Assembly (NCBI RefSeq): GCF_003852895.1
Contig: NZ_QUSW01000010.1
Coordinates: 186,001-250,000 of the forward strand
Length of the DNA stretch: 64,000 nt
Reading direction: 5' to 3'
Source: Rhizobacter terrae
GTDB taxonomy: Bacteria > Pseudomonadota > Gammaproteobacteria > Burkholderiales > Burkholderiaceae_C
The notes below the pieces were generated by a model. It had not been told where the DNA came from. It searched no databases and saw only the letters and a program-made list of their open reading frames with translations. The first letter of the stretch is position 1; each line of letters begins with the position of its first letter. This document shows positions 36,698-44,816 of this stretch, piece after piece. Both the position numbers and the translations under genes were made by a program.

Positions 36698-36711
36698 TTT
36701 GTTGGAAGGCG
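36698..36711 (+). repeat. Direct repeat copy 2 (14 bp)
   Basis: Second copy of TTTGTTGGAAGGCG. Its TTGTTGG part (36699-36705) can pair with CCAACAA (36676-36682), forming a hairpin in the possible transcript. Confidence 0.75.
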
Positions 36712-36739
36712 CGTCACCATTTGGACGTGCCTTTTTTTT
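36708..36739 (+). terminator. Intrinsic terminator before lepA
   Basis: The 8-bp stem GGCGCGTC/GACGTGCC (one G-U pair) with an 8-base loop is followed by TTTTTTTT. It points along the plus strand and lies 131 bases before lepA, so it separates mucD transcription, or a small RNA, from lepA. Confidence 0.75.
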
Positions 36740-36870
36740 AGCTTCATTTCGGCCAGTCTTTCGGCTTGGACACCGCGCTCGCCGCGGTCGCATCGCACTG
36801 TGATGCACGAGCTATCGCAGCAACGATTCGCACGTTGCCACTGAAGCGAAAGACGCCTAGAACGATCAGC

Positions 36871-38679
36871 ATGGATCACATCCGAAACTTCTCCATCATT
36901 GCCCACATCGACCACGGCAAGAGCACGCTCGCCGACCGCATCATCCAGCGCTGCGGGGGCCTGAGCGATCGCGAGATGGAAGCACAAGTCCTCGACTCGA
37001 TGGACATCGAGCGCGAGCGCGGCATCACCATCAAGGCCCAGACAGCAGCGTTGCAATACACGGCGCGCGACGGCAGGACCTACAACCTGAACCTCATCGA
37101 CACGCCGGGGCACGTCGACTTCTCTTATGAAGTGAGCCGTTCCTTGTCTGCCTGCGAAGGCGCGCTGCTGGTCGTGGACGCGAGCCAGGGCGTGGAAGCG
37201 CAGACGGTGGCCAACTGCTATACCGCGCTGGACCTGCACGTGGAAGTGATCCCGGTCCTGAACAAGATGGACCTGCCCAACGCCGACCCGGCCAATGCCA
37301 AGGCGGAAATCGAGGACGTGATCGGCATCGATGCCGAGAACGCGATTCCCTGCAGTGCGAAAACGGGCGAGGGCATCGACGACATCCTCGAAGCCGTCAT
37401 CGCCCGCATGCCGTCGCCCAAGGGGCGAGCCGAGGCGCCGCTGCGAGCCATGATCATCGACTCATGGTTCGACAACTATGTCGGCGTGGTGATGCTGGTC
37501 CGGGTGGTCGATGGCCAGCTGAACAAGGGCGAGCGCATCCGCATGATGGCCAGCGACGCGGTCTATGCGGCCGAGCAGCTGGGTGTCTTCACCCCGAAGT
37601 CCGAATCGCGCGAGGTGTTGAACGCGGGCGAGGTAGGTTTCATCATCGCCGGCATCAAGGAATTGCAGGCGGCGAAGGTCGGCGACACGATCACGCTCGA
37701 GAAGAAGCTGCCCAACAACCTTGGACCTGCCTCGGAACCATTGCCCGGCTTCAAGGAAATCCAGCCGCAGGTGTTCGCTGGCCTCTACCCCACCGAGGCG
37801 AGCGAATACGACCAGCTTCGCGATGCGCTCGAAAAGCTCAAGCTCAATGATTCTTCCCTGCGCTACGAACCCGAAGTGAGCCAGGCGCTGGGCTTCGGTT
37901 TCCGCTGCGGGTTCCTCGGCCTGCTGCACATGGAGATCGTGCAGGAGCGGCTTGAGCGCGAGTTCGACCAGGACCTCATCACCACGGCGCCGAGCGTCGT
38001 CTACGAGGTCGAGCTCGGCAACGGCGAAGTGATCCACGTCGAGAACCCTTCGAAGATGCCCGACTTGGGACGCATCAACGAGATTCGCGAACCCATCGTC
38101 ACGGTGCACCTGTACATGCCGCAGGACTACGTCGGCCCGGTGATGACGCTGGCCAACCTCAAGCGCGGCAACCAGATCAACATGGCCTACCACGGCCGGC
38201 AGGTGATGCTGACCTACGACATGCCGCTGGCAGAGATCGTGCTCGACTTCTTCGACAAGTTGAAGAGTGTGTCGCGTGGCTATGCGTCGATGGACTACGA
38301 GTTCAAGGAATACCGCGCGGCCGACGTCGTGAAGGTCGACATCCTGCTCAACGGCGACAAGGTGGACGCGCTGTCCATCATCGTGCACCGCAGCCAGAGC
38401 CAGTACCGCAGCCGTGCCGTCGTGGCCAAGATGCGCGAGCTGATTTCGCGGCAGATGTACGACGTTGCCATCCAGGCGGCCATCGGTGCCAACATCATCG
38501 CGCGTGAGACAATCAAGGCACTTCGCAAGAACGTGCTCGCGAAGTGCTACGGCGGCGACATTTCCCGCAAGCGCAAGCTGCTCGAAAAACAAAAGGCCGG
38601 CAAGAAACGCATGAAGCAGATCGGCTCCGTCGAGGTGCCGCAGGAAGCGTTTCTGGCCATCCTCCAAGTGGACGATTGA
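36871..38679 (+). CDS. lepA: Elongation factor 4 (LepA)
   Basis: This 602-residue translational GTPase can back-translocate ribosomes. It has the G1 [10 protein letters not shown], switch region [22 protein letters not shown], and the LepA-specific C-terminal domain ending [29 protein letters not shown] 36871 begins the conserved [17 protein letters not shown]; the frame reaching 36766 is leader. The stop overlaps lepB (TGATG), the classic lepA-lepB coupling. Confidence 0.97.
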   Translation: MDHIRNFSIIAHIDHGKSTLADRIIQRCGGLSDREMEAQVLDSMDIERERGITIKAQTAALQYTARDGRTYNLNLIDTPGHVDFSYEVSRSLSACEGALLVVDASQGVEAQTVANCYTALDLHVEVIPVLNKMDLPNADPANAKAEIEDVIGIDAENAIPCSAKTGEGIDDILEAVIARMPSPKGRAEAPLRAMIIDSWFDNYVGVVMLVRVVDGQLNKGERIRMMASDAVYAAEQLGVFTPKSESREVLNAGEVGFIIAGIKELQAAKVGDTITLEKKLPNNLGPASEPLPGFKEIQPQVFAGLYPTEASEYDQLRDALEKLKLNDSSLRYEPEVSQALGFGFRCGFLGLLHMEIVQERLEREFDQDLITTAPSVVYEVELGNGEVIHVENPSKMPDLGRINEIREPIVTVHLYMPQDYVGPVMTLANLKRGNQINMAYHGRQVMLTYDMPLAEIVLDFFDKLKSVSRGYASMDYEFKEYRAADVVKVDILLNGDKVDALSIIVHRSQSQYRSRAVVAKMRELISRQMYDVAIQAAIGANIIARETIKALRKNVLAKCYGGDISRKRKLLEKQKAGKKRMKQIGSVEVPQEAFLAILQVDD

Positions 38680-39644
38680 TGAGTTCGTTGACTGGTTTGT
38701 TCTATGGCGCCCTCGTGGTCTACCTCGGCGGCTGGTACCTCAACAAGTGGACAGGCAACTTTTCGTTGCTGCTCTTCATCCTCACGCTGGTGACGTTCGG
38801 TTACTGGTTGGCTGAGAAATTCCTGTTTGCGCCGCGCCGGATCGCCGCCGCGCAGAACCTGGAAGCCCAGGACGCCGCACGCCGCAAGGACCTGGCCCGG
38901 CAGGGCATCACCAAGGTCGATGGCGACCTGGAAGGGGCCAAGCGCACGCTGCTGATGCAGCCCTGGTGGCTGGACTGGACCGCCGGCCTGTTCCCGGTGA
39001 TCCTCATCGTCTTCCTGCTGCGCTCGTTCCTCTTCGAGCCGTTCAAGATCCCGTCGGGTTCGATGATCCCGACCTTGCTAGTGGGTGACCTCATCCTCGT
39101 CAACAAGTACCACTACGGCGTGCGGCTGCCGGTGATCAACAAGAAGATCATCGCCAACCACGATCCTCAGCGAGGCGACGTGATGGTGTTCCGCTACCCG
39201 CAGGATCCGAGCGTGGACTACATCAAGCGCGTGGTCGGCGTCCCCGGCGACGAGGTGGCCTACCGCAACCAGCAGCTGACGGTGAACGGAGAACTGCTGC
39301 AGACCGCCCCGCAGCCGGACTTCTTCAACGAGGACGCCAACCGGTTCGAGAAGGAATACCGTGAGAAGCTCGGCACGGTGGAGCACCGCATCCTCGTCGA
39401 CCGGCAGCGTCCGTCTGGCATCTCGAATGCCTACAGCTTTCCCTTCAAGGACAACTGCCGCTACAGTGCGGAAGGCGTGACTTGCAAGGTGCCGCCCGGC
39501 CACTATTTCATGATGGGCGACAACCGGGACAATTCGACGGATTCGAGGTGGTGGGGCTTCGTGCCCGACGAGAACATCGTGGGCAAGGCCTTCTTTGTGT
39601 GGATGAACTTCAGCGATCCCAAGCGGATCGGATCCTTCAAGTAG
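38679..39644 (+). CDS. lepB: Signal peptidase I
   Basis: This 321-residue inner-membrane protease removes signal peptides from exported proteins. It has two N-terminal membrane segments (about 5-20 and 28-45), a third near 103-118, the catalytic Ser128 in IPSGSMIPTL and Lys183 in YIKRVVG, and the C-terminal GDNRDNSTDSRWWG box. ATG 38679 overlaps the lepA stop. Confidence 0.96.
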   Translation: MSSLTGLFYGALVVYLGGWYLNKWTGNFSLLLFILTLVTFGYWLAEKFLFAPRRIAAAQNLEAQDAARRKDLARQGITKVDGDLEGAKRTLLMQPWWLDWTAGLFPVILIVFLLRSFLFEPFKIPSGSMIPTLLVGDLILVNKYHYGVRLPVINKKIIANHDPQRGDVMVFRYPQDPSVDYIKRVVGVPGDEVAYRNQQLTVNGELLQTAPQPDFFNEDANRFEKEYREKLGTVEHRILVDRQRPSGISNAYSFPFKDNCRYSAEGVTCKVPPGHYFMMGDNRDNSTDSRWWGFVPDENIVGKAFFVWMNFSDPKRIGSFK

Positions 39645-39657
39645 GGAGCACCTGGGA

Positions 39658-40038
39658 ATGACTGTGAGCTTGCACACGCGGCGCCGCCAGTCCGGAGTCA
39701 CGCTGCTGGGTCTGCTGATGTGGGCGATCGTCCTTGGCTTTGGCGCCTTGATCGTGATGAAGGTGGTACCGACGATCATCGAGTACTCCACGATCAGCAA
39801 GGCGGTCAACAAGATTGCCGCCGAAGGCCTGAGCACGGTCCCGGAAATCCGGGCTGCCTTTGATCGCCAAAAGGATATTGACTACGGCATTACCTCCATC
39901 ACCAGCAGGGACCTCGACATCACCAAGGAGAACGACAAGGTCGTGATCCGCTTCGCCTACAACAAGGAAGTGGAACTCTTCTCGCCCGTCTTCCTGCTGA
40001 TCAAGTACCAAGGCACTTCCAGGACCACCACCCGCTGA
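39658..40038 (+). CDS. DUF4845 membrane protein
   Basis: This 126-residue protein has a pilin-like N-terminus (RRRQSGVTLLGLLMWAIVLGFGALIVMKVVPT) with one membrane helix and a small periplasmic domain. DUF4845 proteins are conserved between lepB and rnc in beta- and gamma-proteobacteria; their function is unknown. It lies 13 bases after lepB and 11 before rnc. Confidence 0.88.
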   Translation: MTVSLHTRRRQSGVTLLGLLMWAIVLGFGALIVMKVVPTIIEYSTISKAVNKIAAEGLSTVPEIRAAFDRQKDIDYGITSITSRDLDITKENDKVVIRFAYNKEVELFSPVFLLIKYQGTSRTTTR

Positions 40039-40049
40039 CCTCACCTGCG

Positions 40050-40754
40050 ATGGACTCCCGACTCGCTGCACTCCAATCCCGCCTGGGCTACCGCTTCAAC
40101 GAAGAGGCCCTGCTGGAGCGTGCGCTGCGCCATCGCAGCTATGGTGCGGACCACAACGAGCGCCTGGAATTCCTCGGTGATGCGGTGCTCAGCCTGACCA
40201 TCTCCAGCCTGCTGTTCGAGCGTTTCGCCGGTTCCGACGAAGGCGACCTGACCCGCGTTCGCGCTCACCTGGTGCGCGAGGACAGCCTGCACAAGGTGGC
40301 CTTGTCGCTGGGCCTGCCCGAGGTGGTCCGCCTGTCCGAGGGCGAGGCCCGCGGCGGTGGCGCGCAGCGCGTGTCCATCCTGGCCGATGCGCTGGAAGCC
40401 GTGATCGGTGCCACCTTCCTCGACGGCGGCTTCGACGCTGCCCGCACGTTGGTCCAGCGCATGTTCGGCGAGATCATCGCCAACACCGAGATCGGCAACT
40501 GGAGCAAGGACGCGAAGACCGAACTCCAGGAATGGCTGCAGGCCCGTCGCCTGCCGGTGCCCGGCTACCGCATCACCGCCACCCGCGGCCAGGCCCATGC
40601 CCAGACCTTCGAGGTCGAATGTGCCGTGCCTGCCCTCAGTCTCACGTTTTCCGGCGAAGGCCGCTCGCGCCGGCTGGCCGAGCAGGAAGCGGCACGCCGC
40701 ATGCTGGATTCGCTCAAGGCCACCGACCAGCCCGGCAGCCCCCTGCGCTCCTGA
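40050..40754 (+). CDS. rnc: Ribonuclease III
   Basis: This 234-residue enzyme cuts double-stranded RNA, including rRNA precursors. The RNase III signature ERLEFLGDAVLSL carries the catalytic acidic residues, and a dsRNA-binding domain covers about 158-228 (DAKTELQEWLQAR to RRLAEQEAARRML). It is in the conserved lepB-rnc-era-recO order. Confidence 0.97.
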   Translation: MDSRLAALQSRLGYRFNEEALLERALRHRSYGADHNERLEFLGDAVLSLTISSLLFERFAGSDEGDLTRVRAHLVREDSLHKVALSLGLPEVVRLSEGEARGGGAQRVSILADALEAVIGATFLDGGFDAARTLVQRMFGEIIANTEIGNWSKDAKTELQEWLQARRLPVPGYRITATRGQAHAQTFEVECAVPALSLTFSGEGRSRRLAEQEAARRMLDSLKATDQPGSPLRS

Positions 40755-40772
40755 CCTGCTGTCCCATCCATC

Positions 40773-41705
40773 ATGAATCCCGAAGACGCGTCCACGGACG
40801 CCCATGACGAAGTGCCCCAGCGTTGCGGCCTCGTGGCCATCGTGGGCCGTCCCAACGTGGGCAAGTCGACGCTGCTGAATGCGCTGGTGGGGCAGAAGGT
40901 CAGCATCACCTCCAACAAGGCGCAGACCACGCGGCACCGCATCACCGGCATCCGCACGGTGGACGAGGCGCAGTTCGTCTTCGTCGACACGCCTGGCTTC
41001 CAGACCCGGCATGGTGCCGCGCTGAACCGCACGCTGAATCGCACCGTGCAGGGCGTGCTGGCGGACGTGGATGCCGTGCTCTTCGTGGTGGAAGCAGGCC
41101 GTTTCGGCCTGGACGACGCCAAGGTGCTGGGCCTGCTGCAGAACGAAGGCCTGCAGGGCAAGCCCGTCTTCCTCATCGCCAACAAGCTGGACACCGTGCA
41201 GCGCCGCTCCGACCTCGCACCCTGGCTCAAGGGCATGCAGGAGCGCCACAACTTCGCGGAATTCGTTCCCCTGTCGGCCCAGAAGAAGGCCGACATGGAC
41301 AAGCTGCTGGCCATCCTCAAGCCCTACCTGCCCGAACAGCACTGGTTCTACGAGGAGGACGCGCTCACCGACCGCAGCGAGCGCTTCCTGGCCAGCGAAA
41401 TCATCCGCGAGAAGCTCTTCCGCCTCACGGGCGATGAGCTGCCTTATGCCTCCACCGTCGTCATCGACAAGTTCGAGGAAGAGGGTAACCTGCGCCGCAT
41501 CGCCGCCAGCATCGTGGTGGAGCGCGATGCGCACAAGGGCATGATCATCGGCGCGGGCGGCGAGCGGCTCAAGCGCATCGGCAGCGAGTCCCGCCAGGAG
41601 CTTGAGACGCTCATGGACGCCAAGGTCTTCCTGGAGCTGTGGGTGAAAGTCCGCTCGGGCTGGGCGGACGACGAAGAACACCTGCGCAGCTACGGCTACG
41701 AGTGA
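40773..41705 (+). CDS. era: GTPase Era
   Basis: This 310-residue GTPase helps mature 16S rRNA and the 30S subunit. It has [21 protein letters not shown] and NKLD (G1, G3, G4), and a C-terminal KH domain with [15 protein letters not shown]. The N-terminal 15 residues are an extension with acidic residues. Confidence 0.97.
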   Translation: MNPEDASTDAHDEVPQRCGLVAIVGRPNVGKSTLLNALVGQKVSITSNKAQTTRHRITGIRTVDEAQFVFVDTPGFQTRHGAALNRTLNRTVQGVLADVDAVLFVVEAGRFGLDDAKVLGLLQNEGLQGKPVFLIANKLDTVQRRSDLAPWLKGMQERHNFAEFVPLSAQKKADMDKLLAILKPYLPEQHWFYEEDALTDRSERFLASEIIREKLFRLTGDELPYASTVVIDKFEEEGNLRRIAASIVVERDAHKGMIIGAGGERLKRIGSESRQELETLMDAKVFLELWVKVRSGWADDEEHLRSYGYE

Positions 41706-41714
41706 CGCCGGCCC

Positions 41715-42497
41715 ATGGCCACCACGCGGCGGCCGGCCGCGCCGCTCAATGCCTACGTGCTGCATCGCTATGACTGGAGCGAGAGCAGCCTCATCCTCGA
41801 CCTGTTCTCCCGTGAGCAGGGGAGGCTGGCCGTCGCGGCCAAAGGCGTGAAACGGCCCTATTCGCAGCTGCGGTCGGTGCTGCTGCCTTTCCAGCGCATC
41901 CACGTGAACGTGGGTCGTCCGCCCAAGTCGGATGAGGCGGGCGAGTCCACCAGCGAAGTGCAGACCCTGCGCGGCGCCGAATGGGCCGGCGGCGGCGCGA
42001 TGCTGACCGGCGCTGCCCTGTTCAGCGGCTTCTACATGAACGAGCTGCTGATGAAGCTGCTCGCCCGGCACGACCCGCATCCGGCGCTGTTCGATGCCTA
42101 CGCCCAGACCTTGCCGCTGCTGCCGCAAGGCGACGATGCCGTCCAGACGGCGCTGCGGGCCTTCGAGATCACGCTGCTGCACGAAGTGGGCGTGCTGCCC
42201 GACCTGAGCCTGGTCACCAACACCCTGGAAGCTGTCGAGGAAGACCGTTCCTATGCCCTGCTGCCGGAGGCCGGCGTCGCCGCCGCTCGCAGCACCGACA
42301 CCGCCATTGCGGGCGAGGCGCTGATCCACCTGCAGGCCGCCCTGGTCCACGGCAGCATTGCCGCGCTGCAAGCCGTGTGCGCGCAATGGTTGCCGGCGCT
42401 CAAACCCATCTCGCGCGGCCTGCTTCACTATCATCTGGGCTCACCCGTGCTTCGCACCCGCCAGGTCATGCTGGATGTGCAGAGCCTGGACCCCTGA
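41715..42497 (+). CDS. recO: DNA repair protein RecO
   Basis: This 260-residue protein loads RecA at gaps with RecFR. The OB-fold N-terminus reads AYVLHRYDWSESSLILDLFSREQGRLAVAAKGVKRPYS, typical for RecO, followed by the helical domain. It follows era after nine bases. Confidence 0.94.
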   Translation: MATTRRPAAPLNAYVLHRYDWSESSLILDLFSREQGRLAVAAKGVKRPYSQLRSVLLPFQRIHVNVGRPPKSDEAGESTSEVQTLRGAEWAGGGAMLTGAALFSGFYMNELLMKLLARHDPHPALFDAYAQTLPLLPQGDDAVQTALRAFEITLLHEVGVLPDLSLVTNTLEAVEEDRSYALLPEAGVAAARSTDTAIAGEALIHLQAALVHGSIAALQAVCAQWLPALKPISRGLLHYHLGSPVLRTRQVMLDVQSLDP

Positions 42498-42513
42498 CCG
42501 CAGGCAGTTCCCG

Positions 42514-43305
42514 ATGAATCCATTGCTCACCACCGGCCTCGATGCCCACCGCGGCAGCACCGCGCTCTCGGTCAACCTCAACAAGGTCGCGCTCGTGCGC
42601 AACACGCGGCACCTGGGCATTCCCAGCGTGATGCGGGCCGCGCAGCTGTGCCTGGAGGCGGGCGCGCAAGGCATCACCGTCCACCCGCGGCCCGACGAGC
42701 GGCACATCCGCGCGCACGACGTGCACGACCTGGCCGAGTTGCTCAAGCAGTGGCCGCAGGTCGAATACAACATCGAGGGCAACCCGTTCCACAACCTGAT
42801 GGATTTCATCCGCACGGTGAAGCCGCACCAGGCCACCTTCGTGCCTGACGACACTGCGCAGGCCACATCCGACCACGGCTGGACATTCCCGCAGGACGCC
42901 GCACGGCTCAAGCCGCTGATCGATGAATGCAAGTCGCTGGGCGTGCGCGTGAGCCTGTTCATGGACCCGATTCCGGAGCAGATGGCCGCCGTGCGCGAGG
43001 TGGGCGCCGACCGCGTCGAGCTCTACACCGAGACCTATGCGCGTGCCCACGCTGCGGGCGATCACGCCCAGGTGCTGGCGGCCTTCGTCGCCACCGCGCA
43101 GGCAGCGCTGCGCGAAGGACTGGGCGTGAACGCAGGCCACGACCTCAACCGCGCGAACCTCACGGAGTTCCTGGCCGCGGTGCCCGGCGTGCAGGAGGTT
43201 TCCATCGGCCACGCGCTGATCGCAGATGCGCTGGAGCTGGGCTACACCCAGACCATCCAGGACTACCTGCGCGCCATCCATCGTGCCGCGAAGACCAAGG
43301 CATGA
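42514..43305 (+). CDS. pdxJ: Pyridoxine 5'-phosphate synthase
   Basis: This 263-residue TIM-barrel enzyme makes pyridoxine 5'-phosphate from 1-deoxyxylulose 5-phosphate and 3-amino-2-oxopropyl phosphate. Motifs include [39 protein letters not shown] and [11 protein letters not shown] 42514 gives the conserved start. Its stop overlaps acpS (ATGA). SerC, encoded at 61583, acts in the same DXP-dependent PLP route in many bacteria. Confidence 0.97.
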   Translation: MNPLLTTGLDAHRGSTALSVNLNKVALVRNTRHLGIPSVMRAAQLCLEAGAQGITVHPRPDERHIRAHDVHDLAELLKQWPQVEYNIEGNPFHNLMDFIRTVKPHQATFVPDDTAQATSDHGWTFPQDAARLKPLIDECKSLGVRVSLFMDPIPEQMAAVREVGADRVELYTETYARAHAAGDHAQVLAAFVATAQAALREGLGVNAGHDLNRANLTEFLAAVPGVQEVSIGHALIADALELGYTQTIQDYLRAIHRAAKTKA

Positions 43306-43703
43306 TCTACGGCATCGGCACCGACATCTGCGACATCCGCCGCATCGCCGCGACGCTGGAACGGCGTGGTGAGCGCTTCGCGCAGAAGGTGCTGGGCCCG
43401 AACGAGATCGAAGTCTTCCGCCAGCGGCGCGCCAAGGTCGAGGCCCGCGGCATCGCCTACCTCGCCACGCGCTTTTCAGCGAAGGAAGCGTTCTCCAAGG
43501 CCATCGGCCTGGGCCTGCACATGCCCATGACCTGGCGCGCCTGCGAGATCCTCAACGAGCGCAGCGGCAAGCCCTTCATCCGGCTGCACGGCGAACTTGC
43601 CGCGTGGTTCGAGGCCAAGGGTTTGCGCGCGCAAGTCACCGTCAGCGACGAATCCGATTACGCGGTGTCCTTTGTCGTCACCGAAACCACCGAACCCCGA
43701 TGA
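43302..43703 (+). CDS. acpS: Holo-ACP synthase
   Basis: This 133-residue phosphopantetheinyl transferase activates AcpP. It has [14 protein letters not shown] with the Mg-binding Asp and [15 protein letters not shown] with the Glu of the F-x-x-KE motif. It overlaps both neighbours in ATGA steps, indicating coupled translation. Confidence 0.96.
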   Translation: MIYGIGTDICDIRRIAATLERRGERFAQKVLGPNEIEVFRQRRAKVEARGIAYLATRFSAKEAFSKAIGLGLHMPMTWRACEILNERSGKPFIRLHGELAAWFEAKGLRAQVTVSDESDYAVSFVVTETTEPR

Positions 43704-44749
43704 CCCCACACGCTCCCGTCATCCTCGACATCGCCGGCCACGAACTCAACGACGACGATCGTCGCCGCATCCAGCATCCGCTGACCGGCGGGCTGATCTT
43801 CTTCACCCGCAACTTCAAGAGCCGGCAGCAGATCACCGAAGTGACGGCCGAGGCCAAGGCCCTGCGGCCGGACCTGCTCATCACCATCGACCATGAAGGC
43901 GGGCGCGTGCAGCGCTTCCGCACCGATGGCTTCACGCACCTGCCGGCCATGCGCAAGCTCGGCGAGCTGTGGATGGACGACGCCATGCGTGCCGTGGACG
44001 CGGCCACCTCGGCCGGCTACGTGCTGGGCGCCGAGCTGCGCGCCTGCGGCGTGGAGATGAGCTACACGCCCGTCGTGGACCTGGACCACGGCCGCAGCGA
44101 AGTGGTGGGCGACCGCGCCTTCCACCGCGATCCGCGGGTGGTCAGCATCCTGGCGCAGGCGCTGATGCTGGGCCTCATGCGCACGGGCATGCAGAACTGC
44201 TGCAAGCACTTCCCGGCACATGGCTACGCGATTGCCGATTCGCATGTGGCGCGGGCAGTGGATGACCGCACGCTGGACGAGATCCTCGGCGAGGACGCGC
44301 GCCCCTACGACTGGCTGGCCAGCGGCATCACCTGCGTGATGCCGGCGCACGTCACCTTCCCGAAGGTGGATGCCTATCCCGCCGGCTTCTCATCGGTGTG
44401 GGTGAAAGACATGCTGCGGGGCCGCTTCGGCTACACCGCGGCCATCGTCTGCGACGACCTCAGCATGGAAGGCGCGCGGGTCGCGGGCAACCCGATCGAA
44501 GGCGGCATCGCAGCGCTCAACGCGGGATGCGACCTCGTGCTGCTGTGCAACCAGTCCAAGGTGGATGGCGGGCGGCCGGTGGATGAACTGCTCGACGGCC
44601 TGCAGGCCGCGCTGGAGCAGGGCCGCTGGCACGCCGACCCGCACAGCGAGACGCGGCGGCTGGACCTGTTGCCGCAGACGGCGCCGATACCCTGGGATGA
44701 GCTGATGCATCACCCGACCTACCAGCAGGCGCTCGAGCGCCTTCCGTAA
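43700..44749 (+). CDS. nagZ: Beta-N-acetylhexosaminidase NagZ
   Basis: This 349-residue GH3 enzyme removes GlcNAc from peptidoglycan fragments during recycling. It has [11 protein letters not shown], the nucleophile Asp in [11 protein letters not shown], and [15 protein letters not shown]; the usual Gly of KHFPGHG is Ala here, while the catalytic His is kept. It overlaps acpS and ends before a bidirectional terminator. Confidence 0.95.
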   Translation: MTPHAPVILDIAGHELNDDDRRRIQHPLTGGLIFFTRNFKSRQQITEVTAEAKALRPDLLITIDHEGGRVQRFRTDGFTHLPAMRKLGELWMDDAMRAVDAATSAGYVLGAELRACGVEMSYTPVVDLDHGRSEVVGDRAFHRDPRVVSILAQALMLGLMRTGMQNCCKHFPAHGYAIADSHVARAVDDRTLDEILGEDARPYDWLASGITCVMPAHVTFPKVDAYPAGFSSVWVKDMLRGRFGYTAAIVCDDLSMEGARVAGNPIEGGIAALNAGCDLVLLCNQSKVDGGRPVDELLDGLQAALEQGRWHADPHSETRRLDLLPQTAPIPWDELMHHPTYQQALERLP

Positions 44750-44760
44750 GGGCCCATGAA

Positions 44761-44792
44761 AAACGCCGCCTCGGCCATGCCGGGCGGCGTTT
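44761..44792. terminator. Bidirectional intrinsic terminator between nagZ and rne
   Basis: A 10-bp stem AAACGCCGCC/GGCGGCGTTT with an inner CGGC/GCCG pairing separates the convergent genes. The minus strand ends in GTTTTTC, a good U-tract for rne; the plus strand ends in GTTTCTGCTT, weaker for nagZ. Confidence 0.8.
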
Positions 44793-44816
44793 CTGCTTGA
44801 GGCCAGAGCCGGGTCG

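Larger units (their letters stand above)
36675..36739 (+). ncRNA. Possible ~65-nt small RNA upstream of lepA
   Basis: A TACAAT hexamer (36664-36669) would start transcription near 36675. The RNA could fold as two stems: CCAACAA/TTGTTGG, then GGCGCGTC/GACGTGCC followed by eight T, a textbook intrinsic terminator. No good -35 is visible at 17 bases and no coding sense is seen, so expression is unproven. Alternatively this is the end of a longer leader that controls lepA by attenuation. Confidence 0.4.
36305..36870. other. 566-base gene-free region between mucD and lepA
   Basis: No convincing protein gene is present. From left to right it holds: a TAGAAT hexamer (36484-36489), a 7-bp hairpin ACTGCTT/AAGCAGT followed by TTT (36511-36535), a perfect DnaA box, a TTGACA (36586-36591), two copies of a 14-bp repeat, a TACAAT (36664-36669), a strong intrinsic terminator and then about 130 bases of lepA leader. 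The density of signals is far above that of any other gap in the window. Confidence 0.7.

Noticed and set aside
36599-36844. 81-codon open frame before lepA
   Set aside because: It runs through an intrinsic terminator with eight T, has no ribosome binding site, and its hydrophobic run is coded by that T-tract.
40041-42434. 797-codon open frame on the minus strand
   Set aside because: It is antisense to rnc, era and recO, which are certain genes; long antisense frames are expected in GC-rich codon bias, and the product has no recognisable domain.
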